From Dichotomocladium elegans (Eukaryota > Mucoromycota > Mucoromycetes > Mucorales > Lichtheimiaceae), in contig JAIXMN010000002.1 of assembly GCA_025716815.1 (NCBI GenBank), positions 186,001 to 250,000 on the forward strand: 64,000 nucleotides of DNA. The letters are read 5' to 3'. A program made the translations under genes and the position numbers. A model generated the notes under the pieces. It did no database searches. It was not told the DNA's origin and saw nothing but the letters and a program-made list of their open reading frames with translations. Shown piece by piece: positions 40,491-52,069 of the stretch; positions within the stretch are counted from its first letter, which is position 1, and each line of letters opens with the position of its first letter.

Positions 40491-40753
40491 TTAACATGGA
40501 GGGACGCTTTTTTTTCTTCATACAAATGTATCCAAAAGAAGAAGAAAAACCTCAGAAAAAATTATCTTTTTATAGTTTCGTCGGGGGCACGTGCCTGCGA
40601 TTCTGTCCAATTAGTTTTATCAGCTCTGCTGTGCTTCAAAAGAAAAATAAAGAATAAAAAAATAGCTATCTACTCTGCTGCAACGCATCGATTACGCTAG
40701 ATGAACCCGTCATTTAGTGCATCGTCCTCGAACAATCATACCTATGACTTGAC

Positions 40754-43700
40754 TCACCCAAGCATCTTGATGTTCTCTTGTTGATATTGTTTTATCTCCT
40801 CCTGCAAACGCAGGTTTTCATCCAGTGTCGCCTGCAACTGTGATTCTTTTGCTCTTATGTTCGCCTGTTTTCACGCTTGTCAGCAGGTGACACAAACGGA
40901 GCTTCGACCGCCCTCCCGCACTTTTTTCTAACTTACCTCGCTTGTTTCAACGTCTTCTGTAGACCACCGCAACTCCATCTCTTTCGATTTAAGCTGGCTA
41001 TCCAGCTCTTGGTTTCTGGCTTCCAGCTCCATAATCTTCCTCTCCATTTCTTGAATCCTTGCTTGGTTTCCTTGATGAAGAGATTCAAGGTCCTTCTTTT
41101 GGGAACTGGTCAACGTCCTCAAACGGTATGAAAAGTCCTCGAGCTCCTTGTCCTTCATGTCCAATAACTTTTGATGGCTCTGGTGAATCACCCGCAATTC
41201 TTTCTGGTGTTGTGAAACAATTGCCTGCAGTTTCTGCTCCGCCCCTGCTGCGGCATTTTGAGCATTGTCCTGCTCAGCGTTTCGGGCCATGGAAAGCCGC
41301 AAACGTTCTTCAATTTCCTCGATCTCCTTGTCTTTGGCGTTAATCATCTTTTCAAATGATATTTTGATTGCTTGAAGCTCCTCTTCCTTGTCGCCTGCAT
41401 CTTGAAGTCGGCGTAATTCTTCGTCAACCTTCTTCATGTCGTCATCACGCCGCTTGGAGCGCTCCCGCTCGGCATCCATTTGCGCGGTCAACGCCTTGAC
41501 CTCTTCCTGGTGTTTATTCGTCATATCTGCAATCTGTTCCTGCAGGGCCTTGACGGCATGGGCATGATTGCTTTCCATCCGGATTTTGTCCTTCCGTGCG
41601 GCCTAGATGTCCCACGTTTATCTGCTGTCTCTTCTATTTATGCATGCATCTTCAGGCTCTCACCTCAATCTCAGACGCGAATTCATCCGCGTCTTTTAAA
41701 GCCGTCTCCAGTTGTTCCTTCAGAGCATCTACCGTTTTGGAATGGTGTGCTTTGAGATCTTCCAACTCACCAGCATACTTCTCCTCTATTGCTTGGAGTT
41801 CCTGTTTGTGTTTTTCGCCTAGTTGTTTCCAGGCAGCCTCGATTTCCTTCTGAGCATTGGATTCGACTTCTTCCCGAAGTCTGGCATACTCATTCTCATG
41901 CCGTACTCCTATGGCATTTAGCCTTTCCTCAAAACTTTCTTCTAGAGAGCGGCGGCCGCTGTCGGCTTGTCTTTGGAGCAGCATAATCTGTTCTTCTAGT
42001 TGCTTCTTGATGGTAGAGTGCTCTAACGTCAGCTTCTCGATCTGTTGTTCATGCTCCCGTGACAACGCAATCTAGAAGCAAACGCGCTGGCTTTTTAAGA
42101 CGATGGACATTGAGGTACTTGTATGGAAACATACCTTAAGCTCGCTTTGCTTCCTTTCTGTCTCTTCTTGTGCTGTAGCCTCTATCTGTCGAATATGCTC
42201 TGCATGCTCGTTGACAAGTTCCTCAATAGCAACAGCATGTTTCTGCCTCAAGTCTTCGATAGCAGAAGCATGCTCACGCTGCATAACTTCAAGAGCAGAT
42301 GCATGTTTGCTCTGCAGCACCTCGATAGCAGAAACATGTTTATCCTGGAGATCTTTCATGGCAGCGGCGTGTTCACTGCGGAGCTTTTCAACGGTAGACT
42401 TGTGCTCCTCTCGAACTTTTTCAGCAATGGAAGTCTCCTCTTCGCGCAACCCACCGATAGTAGCGGAAAGTTCGTCTTGAAGGTTTCTGATAGCAACAGC
42501 ATGCTCTTCTTGTAGTACTTTGATAGCAGCAGTATGTTCTTCTTTCAGCGTTCTGGTAGCAACAATATGCTCTTCTTGCAGTACTCCGATAGCAGCAGCA
42601 TGTTCCTCTTTCAGCTTTCCCGTAGCAACATCCTGTTCTTCTCGTAATACACCGATGGCAGCAGCATGTTCTTCTTGCATCTTTATGGTTGCAATAGAAT
42701 GGTCTTCTTGTAGACGTCCGATTGCGGTAACATGTTCCTCCTTCAGATTTCTGATAGCAGAAGCATGGTCTTCTTGAAGTCTTCCTACAACGGTAGCATG
42801 CTCATCTTTCAGACTGCTGATAGCGAAAGCATGGTCTTCTTGCATTTTTTCCATGGCAAAAGTATGATCGTCTTTCAAATTACTGATACTAGAGCTATGC
42901 TCCTTATGTAGGCTTTCGACAGAAGCTGCGTGCTCATTTCGTAATTTCTCGATCACAACCGAGTTTTCTTGCTGGATGGTGTTCAGCTGGGCCTCATAGT
43001 CAGCTTTGAGGGAAGTCTAACGCTACATTATTAGTGCCTTGCATATTAGGATATATACGCCAATGAACATACTTTAACATCCACGACTGCGTCATGCACG
43101 TCGTCCTTTGACTTCAACAATTTCTCCAGGTCTGCAATCGCGGCAGCATGTTCGTCCTGGAGCTTGCTCATTGCATCTTTGTGTAGTCTCTCACGCTCGT
43201 TTAATTGCTGCAGGACATCTTTGTGTTTAGCCTCAAGTTCAGCAACCACAATGGCATGCGAAGCTTTTAAGTCGCGTATGGCATCTTCGTGAGCCTTGTC
43301 AGCGGTTCGTATTTCGGTGCGATAGGCTTCGTCTTCCTTCAGCTTGGAGTCAAGCTCAGCGAGAGCTGCGGCATGGGCTTTCTTAAGCTCGGCAACCTCC
43401 TTGTCATGGCTTGCCTGCTTCTCACGCATCACCTCATTGAGCGCGTTCAATTCTGCCGCATGCTTGTTCCGAAGTCCAGTAACCTCAGAATTCAGCTGAT
43501 TGGCAGCTTCCGCTTGCAAAGCCTATTTAGATTGAATGAGTTATAAGCTCCTGGAAAGATGGCATAATCTTACCTGACTCGAGCGATGGGTATCTTCAAG
43601 TGCTTGGGTATACTCAGCCTTCAGCTTCTGGACCTCTTCTTGATGGGCTTTATTCCGCTCATTGAGTTCTTTCTCATGAGCTACAACTAGCGCCTCGCGC

Positions 43701-46593
43701 TCCTTATCACGTTGCGCGTTGTGCTGACGTTGGATCTCCTTAATCATAGAGGCGTTTTCGTCGGCAATGCGTCTCATCTCAAAGCTGTGGAGATCTTTAA
43801 GAGCAGACTAGTTTTGTCTAAGTAAATAAGAAATAGTAGTAATAAAGACATTGGAAATCTTACTTCGACTTCCTTCTTGATATTTTCCAAGCTATCGTTT
43901 TTGGTAGCTGATAACGTCCCAATTTCCTTTTGATGATTTGCGACAAGTTCTTTCTGCAGTTCGATGTGGCGACTCAAGTCTCCTTCTAATTGCTCCACCC
44001 TCAGCTTATGATGATCCTGAAGTTGGTCCATGGCTTGTTTGTGTCCAGCCGCCAACTGCTCCATCTTGATATCAAACTCCGCACGGATCTTGCATTCGAG
44101 CTCGGCCCGGACCTTGGATTCAATATCAAGCTTCTCAGCATTAAGTTCCTTCAAGGCTGCCTCGTACTTTTCTGATTGCTCTTTCAGGGCCAACTGCAGT
44201 GAAGCTTTGTTTTCCTCCTCGGAGCGAGTAGTATGTTCTTTGATCAGAGCAGCATGTTTTCTCTCAATTTCAGATATCAATTGCTTATGCTCTTCAAGAA
44301 GACGAGTCTATTGGATATGCATTGTCAATAAATGCTATGATAACAATTCATTGACATGTACCTTTTCCTTCGTTCTCTCCTCCTCTATCCGCAGTTCGTA
44401 CTCCTTGATCAGTGCCTCTTTAGCCTTCGCGGCAGATTGTTGGAAAGCTGTGTGCTCTGCAGCTAAAGCCTGCTTCTCGATATCCAGCTTTTTCAATATT
44501 TCCTCCATTTCTCTCTTCGATTCTAGCAGACTCTGCTCGAACTTTTTCTGACAAGCGGCCTGTTCAAGGTCTGTAAGTATCGTCGGGAGGGATAGACTAG
44601 GATAGTACTCTATCATTTTACCTCTATTCCCGCGCGAGCCTCTTCAATCGCGGAAATACTCGCGGCTTTGCGGACTTCCTCGAGCTGCTGCTGATGGGCT
44701 TCATTACTGGCCTTGAGTCGGGCATTATGAGATTGCTGGAGAGCAGCAATCTCCGCCTAAGATGTTTGGAAAGAATCATTCTTAGCTCTGGCATTCATGT
44801 GCCTTAATCCAAATTTTTATGAGCTTTACCCTAAGAGATGTGGTGATCTCATCCACCTTGCGTTTATGGTCTGTATCCTTTGCATTGCTCGCAGCCCGCA
44901 GCTCCTCAAGCGTATGTGCATGGTCAGTACGGAGCTCCGTCAATTTCGCCTCGTATGCCGTCCTCAACTCAGCGGCTTCTGACAGCGCAGCCTGCAGCAT
45001 ACGATGTTGATAAGCGACAACGAATTTGTTCGACGAGTGTACACATTTTTTTTTACCTCCAACTGTTCTCTCAGCTCCTTAGTTGCATGTTCAGCTGCCT
45101 TTTCGTTGTCCTCGTTGCCGGCAGTGGCCTGGTCGTATTTGTTGCGCAAATCGTTAAGCTCATCTTCATACTTTGCCTTCAGAGCTTCGATCTGATCGGC
45201 GTGCTGCTGATTGATCTGATTTGTCAGACTTGTCAGACGTGCCTGATGGGACTTATGCATCTCCTAGGTGCGGGATATGGCCATGTCGGATTTTAGAATT
45301 GGGGCCCTATGTTCTGCTTCCCCCTCGCGGTGGATGCATCATACCTGAATGTTATCCCTCATCTCATCCATGTCCTTCTTCAGTTTGGATATCTCGTTTT
45401 CCTTGCTGCGAATCGCATCTTGCATCGCCTCTTTCTCACTCTCGAGCTTCTCGCGCAGCTTCTCTGTGTTATCTCGCAGACGCTCCTCGAGCGCTTCTTG
45501 CTCACGCGTGAGCGTCGCACGCTCTTCCTCGTGCTCCGCTTTCATTTTGTTTACCGCTGTGTCAAATGCTTCCTTAGAAGCCTTGAGCTGCTCTTGAAGG
45601 GACACAATTTCAGCCTGCATGTCTTCCACAGAAGGACCAGATGACTCGACTGGCCCGGGTCCCGTTGCCGATGGTACCGTTTCCTCAGTGGTAACGTCCT
45701 CAATTTCAGGGGAGGGAGCAGTGACGGATTCAACAGTAGAAGCAGCATCTTCTAACCGTTCTCGCTGCTCTGTAGCAGCCTTTAGTGCTTCTTCCAATTC
45801 ATTCAACTTCGTCACTAATTGGCTCAAGTCCGATTCCTTCGTTTCCAGCTGCTGTTGCTTTTCGTTCAGCGCTGCCTGGAGTTCCTCGTTCTGGTCCCAT
45901 AAATCAAATCAGTGAGTCAAACAAGGCAAGGATGCTTTACATGAGTCTCTGTTCGGGTTATTTAATTAAACAGACCTTAATCTTGAGCGTCTTGAGTTCA
46001 GCTATGGCTTCGGACGGCTTAATCCCGTTAGTGGTTGAGGGTGTACGCGCGACTGTAGCAGGTTTCCGCGCAGCGGTTGGGGACGCAGGGGTTACGGACG
46101 GGCGACGAGAAGCGGCAACTGGAGGTGGGGCAGTGGCCCTAGAAGTAGAGGTTGTAGGTGACGAGACTCTGCGACTCAATGTCGTTGATGAGGCGGTGGA
46201 GACTCCACTGGCCGTGCTGCTGGTACGAGAAAGAGGGGTCTTGGTGGGTCGAGTGGTGACTGGTGACCGTGTGCCACCAGCAGTAGGAGAACTGGACCCA
46301 GTGGAGTTCGCGGTTCCCCTGACAGACGGTGAGCGAGCGGCTGTTCGTGTTGTTCCTGTTGCTGCTGTTGTTGAAGCTTCTGTTTTGGTCGTACCAACTG
46401 TTCGCGCGGTCGTACCTCCGGCAGTGGCCGCTCTGGCGAGAGGCCTTGCTGTAGTACCTGCTGTTCTGGCAGTGACGGGCGTCTTGGACGGACGTGGCGG
46501 GGTAGCAGCAGCAGCAGCTGGAGACACGCCAACGGCCGCGAGGGACGAGACTCTCGGCTTTCGCGCCGGGGTGGTTGGAGTTCCCTCAGGCAT
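40754..46593 (-). CDS. Giant coiled-coil protein with Thr/Ala/Ser/Pro/Arg-rich head
   Basis: From the ATG at 46593 the first exon is a basic, low-complexity head (TPARKPRVSSLAAVG, then many TTA, SRT and ASRRPS stretches). Its composition is like microtubule-binding projections, but no CAP-Gly or other domain is visible. All later exons, about 14 to 18, are coiled coil rich in Glu, Lys, Gln, Ala and His, ending NLRLQEEIKQYQQENIKMLG at 40754. The exon at about 42072-42956 contains 23 perfect-length 11-residue units of the form x-x-L-x-x-E-H-x-x-A-I. Looser versions occur in most other exons (for example KLQDEHAAAIADLEK near 43130). The protein is roughly 1,600-1,700 residues and should form a very long rod. 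A motor, tether or spindle/organelle scaffold is possible; no function can be assigned. It is divergent from the gene at 47050. Confidence 0.85.
42190..42950 (-). repeat. Tandem 33-bp repeat encoding 23 hendecads
   Basis: Twenty-three consecutive 11-codon units without any length change, most beginning with a Leu-containing triplet and carrying E-H near the middle. Typical units are GVLQEEHIVAT and EDLRQKHAVAI. Twenty of the 23 have His at the same place; the exceptions have Gln, Leu and Glu. The DNA units have diverged, so this is an old internal duplication, now under protein-level constraint. Confidence 0.9.
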
Positions 46594-47049
46594 GGTGTGT
46601 GATGGTGATTCAATGAAAAAGATGGCAGTAACACCAAAGAGTGAGAGAAAAAAGAAAAAGGGTCAACGGTCTATTTTTTAGGGTGGGGTGCTTCTCACTT
46701 CGAAAAAGCCAAATAGGACACGCTGGCCACAAAATTGTATCGCCACCAATTAGCGCTGGCTAAAAAGGTACCTTTTTTTTTTACTGTATAACCCTGGTAA
46801 CCCTCGTCCCTTATTGTCACTAGAAACTGTCAAGATCATTTAATATCGACATGCCACGATCTCTGCGACGTTTCTTTTTTGCATAATTGACGGGTTATTT
46901 GTTCTCTATAAGGTTGAATGCCACTCAAAAGAAAGCTTATGATGAACCCATAAGCTCCTATCTCCTATTGTAAAATAAAGTGAAAAAAAAAGAAATAGGA
47001 ACGCTGCGCTTGAATTTAAACAACGAGCTTTTCTCTCCACCTCTGCATC
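46594..47049. promoter_or_regulatory. Divergent promoter region
   Basis: 456 bases between the start codons of the coiled-coil gene (minus) and the small membrane protein (plus). Contains T- and A-runs and CT-rich leader sequence just before 47050. No gene seen. Confidence 0.4.
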
Positions 47050-47738
47050 ATGGGCAAGAAGAAAACAGGGAAGTCACAACAAGATGGTCCTCTCATCAAG
47101 CGCATTCCATTGAAAAAGCCTCCCATCGACGACATCCCTGAAAGTGAAAAAAGTCGTCTGATTCAAGAATCGGGATTGTTTGACAAGGCAAAAAAACGCG
47201 AGGCCGAACTGGCCGCAGAACAAATGGGTACGGCCGTTTACGTCTGGCAGGCGTTATTTATGATGATTCCTTTTGGTTTGCTCCTCGGTGCCTTCGATAT
47301 CACTGTCAAGGTCCAATTTAGTGAGCCTTGGACGTTTACAGAGTACCTAATGCGATCTGTCAAAGCAATGCCAGGTAACTAATTCATACAGCGCGTGCGC
47401 AAATGCTATTTCTTTTTTGCATGATTTTCGAGGATTTACAATCGTACGTTTATATCCTCTGTTTCTGTACATGTGTAGCCTTCCTCCCAATCATCTATTT
47501 GACCAATCGACACAAGGAATCAAAATGGATACAAGCTTTAATGGCCGGTGGATCAATGCTAGTGGGAGCTTTTCTGTTGTACACTCTTAAAAATACCCCT
47601 TCTCTTGGCCAAATGGAGCGCGCCCCTGGCTTGGCGACCATTTGGATTTATTTCATTATCCAGCTAGACCTTTTGCCTGCCATCAGCACATTGCTCCTGG
47701 TGGGCTTGTATTGGTACTTTGGACTACGGACAAAATAA
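47050..47738 (+). CDS. Small four-helix membrane protein of fungal DUF7719 type
   Basis: Starts MGKKKTGKSQQDGPLIKRIP. A charged segment (SEKSRLIQESGLFDKAKKRE) precedes the membrane part: YVWQALFMMIPFGLLLGAFD, FLPIIYLTNRHKESKWIQAL, GGSMLVGAFLLYTLK, and IQLDLLPAISTLLLVGLYWY, ending FGLRTK. One intron of about 100 bases separates VKAMP from AFLPIIYL. The pattern of predicted helices and the QLDLLPAI motif match a conserved, uncharacterised fungal family annotated as DUF7719, though I name the family from memory of its layout. Probably resident in the ER or another endomembrane. The stop at 47738 lies only about 22 bases from the start of the Fanzor relic on the other strand. Confidence 0.75.
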
Positions 47739-47759
47739 ACAGCGAAGAAAACTATTGCT

Positions 47760-48500
47760 CAGCTGCATAATCTTGCGTACTGTGATTGGTGGTCGTATCG
47801 ACCTGATTCGATATCTTTCTGGTCTTGCAAGCGAGCGAGGTCTGTTACGAGCAACGTGGGTTCCAGAAGAGTGTTCCCTTCTGAAAAATTGCTGGGATGG
47901 TATCTCTCTTCCTGAACGACACCCCGGAGGGACAGGATATGTGTTACGATTCGTCGTCAGGTCCCAGCTCCAGGCCCTTGATTGACAAGCACAGTGTGGT
48001 TTTGACTACTATGCAGTGTTTGGATGGGAACTTATCTATGAACATCGGATATAAGATTATTTGGAGCAACAATGCACCATGACAATCCTTCATATCGTAG
48101 CAGGCCATATCTGTGAGCGTTGGAATCATTATACACGGCGTGCTTAGGCACTATTTTAAAGACTGCAAGTCGCTCATTAACGCATGGAGAACGGCACTTG
48201 CTGGTCTTGTGCTCGTCAATTTGGTGGTACAGGTCGCAATTGTTCTCTTTTTTTTTGAGCAAGCGGAAGTCTAAACCAATCGAAAAGACTCGTAATATTG
48301 TGTTTCACATTCGGGATATATTCAATTCTCATCATAAACACGGCCTTGCTGCAAGACGTCGCATGCAACGCATAGAGGAGCTTTTCATTCGTTTGTTGCC
48401 TTGTAAAACGTGGGCAGGTGAAGTTTTTAAGTAAATACGTAGTGCGGATTTAAATGGTTGGTAGCTCTATGTACGTGCATAGGACTACAGAAGTTTCGAC
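47760..48500 (-). mobile_element. Decayed Fanzor (TnpB-like) nuclease, copy B
   Basis: Read on the minus strand with frameshifts: LHLPTFYKATNEKLLYAL near 48430, GFDFRLLKKKENNCDLYHQ near 48240-48290, and then IDEHKTSKC with further C and P residues near 48190-48230. The last is the RuvC-II Glu and the first zinc-finger cysteines that follow a Thr-Ser pair. It continues ERLAVFK and YGLLRYEG, then LVNQGPGAGT near 47965-47990 where other copies have LWNRDLGPAL, so the RuvC-III Asp is lost (Asp to Gly). Corresponding segments align in order with copies A, C and D. The N-terminal half is not recognisable. Confidence 0.6.
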
Positions 48501-49139
48501 TCTTAGCAGTGAGATATCCATCGTAACCGAGCACAGAACGCCTACTGTTCTAAAATCGAGATCCATCTTGCCCATCCTATGCCTCTCGAGCCGATCTAAC
48601 CGATATACTCTCGCAGCCTATAGCCCCTCTTTCGTTAATTCACATATCTATGTATAGCCTTGCAGTTTGGTTCTGCCCGTTTTTGTACGGGGGTCTGACG
48701 CGAATGCAGAATAGCATGATCGCTCTTTCAGGAGCAATTGTAACCCACTCTCCAACAGTGTTTTTATTTGAAGCTGTTTATCGATCGATGTACTCGATTG
48801 CCTTCTCTCCGGGTGCCAGATCTCTGAAGGGCTCCTGCTGTAGCCTATTTCTCCTTGAGCATGATAAAGGAATATTCATATACCTATGCATGGTGCCGAA
48901 TACGATAGGTGGTAACGTCGCACCCAAGTATAAAAGAATATTGACCTACAAATTGGATACTCTATCTGCTTAATGTAATAATACTTTATTTCCAAAAAAT
49001 AATTTTGCAAAGAGGAAAACTATGGCGCATATAACATGAAATAAATGTCACTAAATGGGTAAAAGTAAATATTCGTTTGTCAACCTAGAAGCATTGATCC
49101 TACTTTTTACTCTTTAACTTACCCCCAGGGTAGCTAGAT
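48501..49139. other. AT-rich spacer between Fanzor relics
   Basis: No recognisable gene. It may contain more decayed sequence of copy B's N-terminal half or the 3' flank of copy A. Confidence 0.3.
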
Positions 49140-49965
49140 ATGTGCCGGTAATCTAGTCCTGAGGATATGGAGAATATTCAGGCGAGCTGCCATATCCCGG
49201 TTCCGCAGTCGATGTAAAGCACTCTCTGCCATGCCTGCTGTATAGGTTTGATTTGAGCATCTACAGAGAATAAGAAAATGTTCGATTTTACTATTTTAAA
49301 CCCTTCCATTTAAGAAACCTTCATACCGTAAGAGGCCATGGCAAATGAAGTTAGGTTCCCGGATCGTCGATAAGGTCGTGGATCCGGGACCAACCTGAAC
49401 GTAGAAAGGCTCTCATTCTCGCATGCAGAGTAGCATCTGATGGACTTGAACCCGTTGATCAAGTACACCTCGAAATGGCGTCCGCCACGCTGGGAAGCCG
49501 CCCGAAGCCAACACCGCGGATTGGTTTGTGATATCTCGCATTCGGACGAAACCTTTGAATCAAGTTGTCTACAAGCCTGTCGTCAGCTACCTTGCTTCTT
49601 GAAGTATGCCGACAGACGAACTTTGCGGAATAGAGGTTGGGGGTCGGCATGATAGGTGGTTGTATTCGCATAAAAGTTCTTGAGACCGGGTGACACTTGG
49701 GACCGAGTAAGCAGAAACCGTTTAAATTCATTACTCTCCAAGGCACGTGCTTGAACAGGAGCAAGGCGTTTGTAGGCACGAGAAACTTCAGGATTCGTAT
49801 CCTTGAGCTGCTCCAGTAACCAGCGGTACTTTTTGATCTTGCGAACCTTATCCTGCGACGGTTTGGTGTGTCCGAACTTCTGGTGGTTACCGCGCTCATA
49901 CCTGGAGTTCTCGGAGACACAGACGAGGAGATCCCTCCTCCCAGGGGTTGACGACGACACATGTA
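49140..49965 (-). mobile_element. Decayed Fanzor nuclease, copy A (best preserved)
   Basis: Minus strand. RuvC-I region STPGRRDLLVCVSENSRYE (49931-49950 onward), where copy D reads TVDPGRRDLLF, so the catalytic Asp is Thr here. Downstream, QDKVRKIKKYRWLLEQLKDT, GLKNFYANTTTYHADPQPLF and RLSAYFKKQGS, then, after a frameshift, DDRLVDNLIQRF and NARYHKPIRGVGF. RuvC-II region VYLINGFKSIRCYSACENES (49440-49470), with D-E-F-x-T-S changed to N-G-F-K-S-I. A donor then precedes an intron, and an exon starting after TTCTCTGTAG (49261-49266) gives CSNQT and RLRNRDMAARLNILHILRT (49160-49205), the RuvC-III motif with Asp intact. The order D, Thr/Ser-Ser, zinc cysteines, R-D is the published Fanzor signature. 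Confidence 0.72.
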
Positions 49966-50199
49966 CGTCAGTGCTCTTTATAACGGATATTGTTAAACCG
50001 AAAACTAGCTATACCGAATGAATTCTGCTTCCACGCACTTCGTGGGCAGGTAATATCCAGTAGTTGTGTATATCGAAATTTGAATGAACTTTCCAAGTCT
50101 TTCAGTATAGGAAATAGTCAATAAATTTGCGTAAACATGCCTCTGCTTTATTGCTTTGTGACAAACTCAGCCAAAGTTCTCCGATTTTCGACCTCCTTG

Positions 50200-50490
50200 G
50201 TGGACAATAGCTTTTACTGTATCGCAGGGAGGTCAAAAATGGATCAGAATGGATAATAGCTGCAAAACCCCCCGATCAGGCCCGATCAGCTTGTCTTCCA
50301 TGCTAAGGATGTCATTGATCATGGCAATACCAGGACCCTTTTCGAGTTTAAATAGTTTCTTAGCCCAGTCAGCAAGAGTTCTGAGGTCGCTCTCTAGTTA
50401 GGCATTGTTCCTGCATAAAAACAAATCCACTTCTTCTGAGCATTGGTTAAAGAGAGTTTTGGCATAATGATATTGAGGAAGAAGGTTAAT
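50200..50490 (-). mobile_element. pogo/Tigger transposase N-terminal relic
   Basis: Minus strand in two frames: LTNAQKKWICFYAG (about 50430-50460), then after a frameshift DLRTLADWAKKLFKLEKGPG and INDILSMEDKLIGPDRG (about 50270-50395). This is the CENP-B/Tc5-type helix-turn-helix pair of Tigger transposases, in order, with stops before and after. No DDE domain is recognisable next to it. It lies about 250 bases upstream of the RuvC-I motif of Fanzor copy A on the same strand. Confidence 0.6.
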
Positions 50491-52069
50491 ATCTCCAGGC
50501 ACGACACAGCAATGCCCGTACAATCTCTATCACCACTTGGTTACGCATACCTACTGGTCATTAACTCGGTATACTGGAAGTTAGCTATACCAAGCGATAT
50601 CATCCGGTCAGGTCGCCAAAGGCTGTGCTGGGCATGGTTTACAACCCTCGTCCTGAGTAGGTCGACAGGTTGTTCCACGTTTTCGCTGGGGTTATGGATT
50701 CTGTGTGTTGTAAGACCCGTATAGGTTGTAAAAAGATAAATCCGAGTGGTTTTACCAGCGTAAAGAAAGAGAGCAAAGTTGTATGCGTTGGTGGGACCCC
50801 AACATTTATATTAAGCAGATGATAAATCTATCCGAGCTCCGGCTGCTTTCGTCAGTTCAATCAATGAGGAAAATGGAATACACGCGAATAAACAAGGGAT
50901 CGATTTGACGTGGTGTCCATTTATCTTTATTTTGGATGACAAATAAGGCTCGGAAAGGATCTGTTTTGACATGAAAGGACAGAAGCTGTCAATATTAGAT
51001 TAACCCGAGCACCGCTTGCTCTCATCAAGTGAATCAATCACAAAAATCTAGTTAAACAGAAATGTATCAAAGAGATTTTGTCAGCCTTCGGGTTTTCTTG
51101 TAGTCTATCCACCTATGTGTAAGTTTACGATACTCGAATATAACCATGCTCTTGTTTGTCCATCTCTACTCTGCGAACATCCCATGGATAAACTGGAGTT
51201 AGCGGTTGGTCACCACAAAGAGATGTATCTCAAAGAAATTATGCATATGCGGTCGTACAACATCTACTGCATGGTCTCATCCGGTATGATTACAACCATA
51301 CTAACTTGTGTTATTATACTCTAACTTAGCTCTCCTTTGCAGATTGGCCAACCGTACCCGTACTTGGCAACTCATGGAGGAGAAGATCTCCTGAACGCCC
51401 TTCCGCTCCTTCAATCCCTTGAATCTAAGTTAATGAGTATCAATCCATCAATGCGAAATCTTTTTATCTCCAGATTCGACAGTTTTATATAGCTTATACT
51501 TCTTCCTCGTATTTTGTACATCATTATTTTATCTCATGTACAGAAAATTAGAGTTTAGATGGGTTTGCCAAATTTTATCCAGTACGTGAACAAGTCCCTC
51601 AAAAAAGAGCTATGCTTATCAATGAACGAGATTGTCCAATCGGTTCAACACAAGTATTCACAAACAAGGTTGAGTTATCAGATGTATCATATTTCTTCTC
51701 TGCATATGTCGCATTCGATTTCTCTCCACGGACGACCCTTATTTTTAAGATTCTATATCGTAGTAATTGGAAGGTTGAGATTTTAATACAAAGCAATGTG
51801 TTAATAAGAAGAAAATACACGACAAAAGGAGTAGGAGAATTGACACTACGTGAAGGAGAATACTAGGTAGAGAGATATCACGCTGAGCGCATGAGCGATG
51901 TAGTATTACTAGGTCGGGTGCGAGTGAGAGTTAATGGTTGCTTTTAGTGCGTACTATTCAATCATGGGACACTTCAGGCGTGAGCGATAACAGGGCTTAT
52001 TACTTTGGCTGACTATGATCGAACCGGCCTCGCATGCACAGCACCTTGCCCCGCTTCGATTTTTTGCTT
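50491..52069. other. Unassigned decayed sequence
   Basis: Short open frames only (50443-50724, 51115-51324, 51559-51866). A segment around 51440-51530 resembles 59067-59160 (both contain NP-x-MRNLF when translated), so parts are repeats. Otherwise nothing identifiable. Confidence 0.35.

Noticed and set aside
42103..42777. Overlapping plus-strand open frames rich in Cys and Ser
   Set aside because: Antisense of the 33-bp hendecad repeats.
42190..42950. Regular 33-bp periodicity that might suggest a CRISPR-like array
   Set aside because: Units are contiguous coding repeats with no spacers, in a eukaryotic gene.
45785..46681. 298-codon plus-strand open frame rich in Val, Ala and Arg
   Set aside because: It is the antisense shadow of the Thr/Ala/Ser/Pro/Arg-rich head of the coiled-coil gene; composition follows from the low-complexity sense strand.
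49430..49470. Sequence resembling a tRNA B-box (GGTTCAAGTCC on the minus strand)
   Set aside because: It lies within the aligned RuvC-II region of Fanzor copy A and no cloverleaf can be formed.
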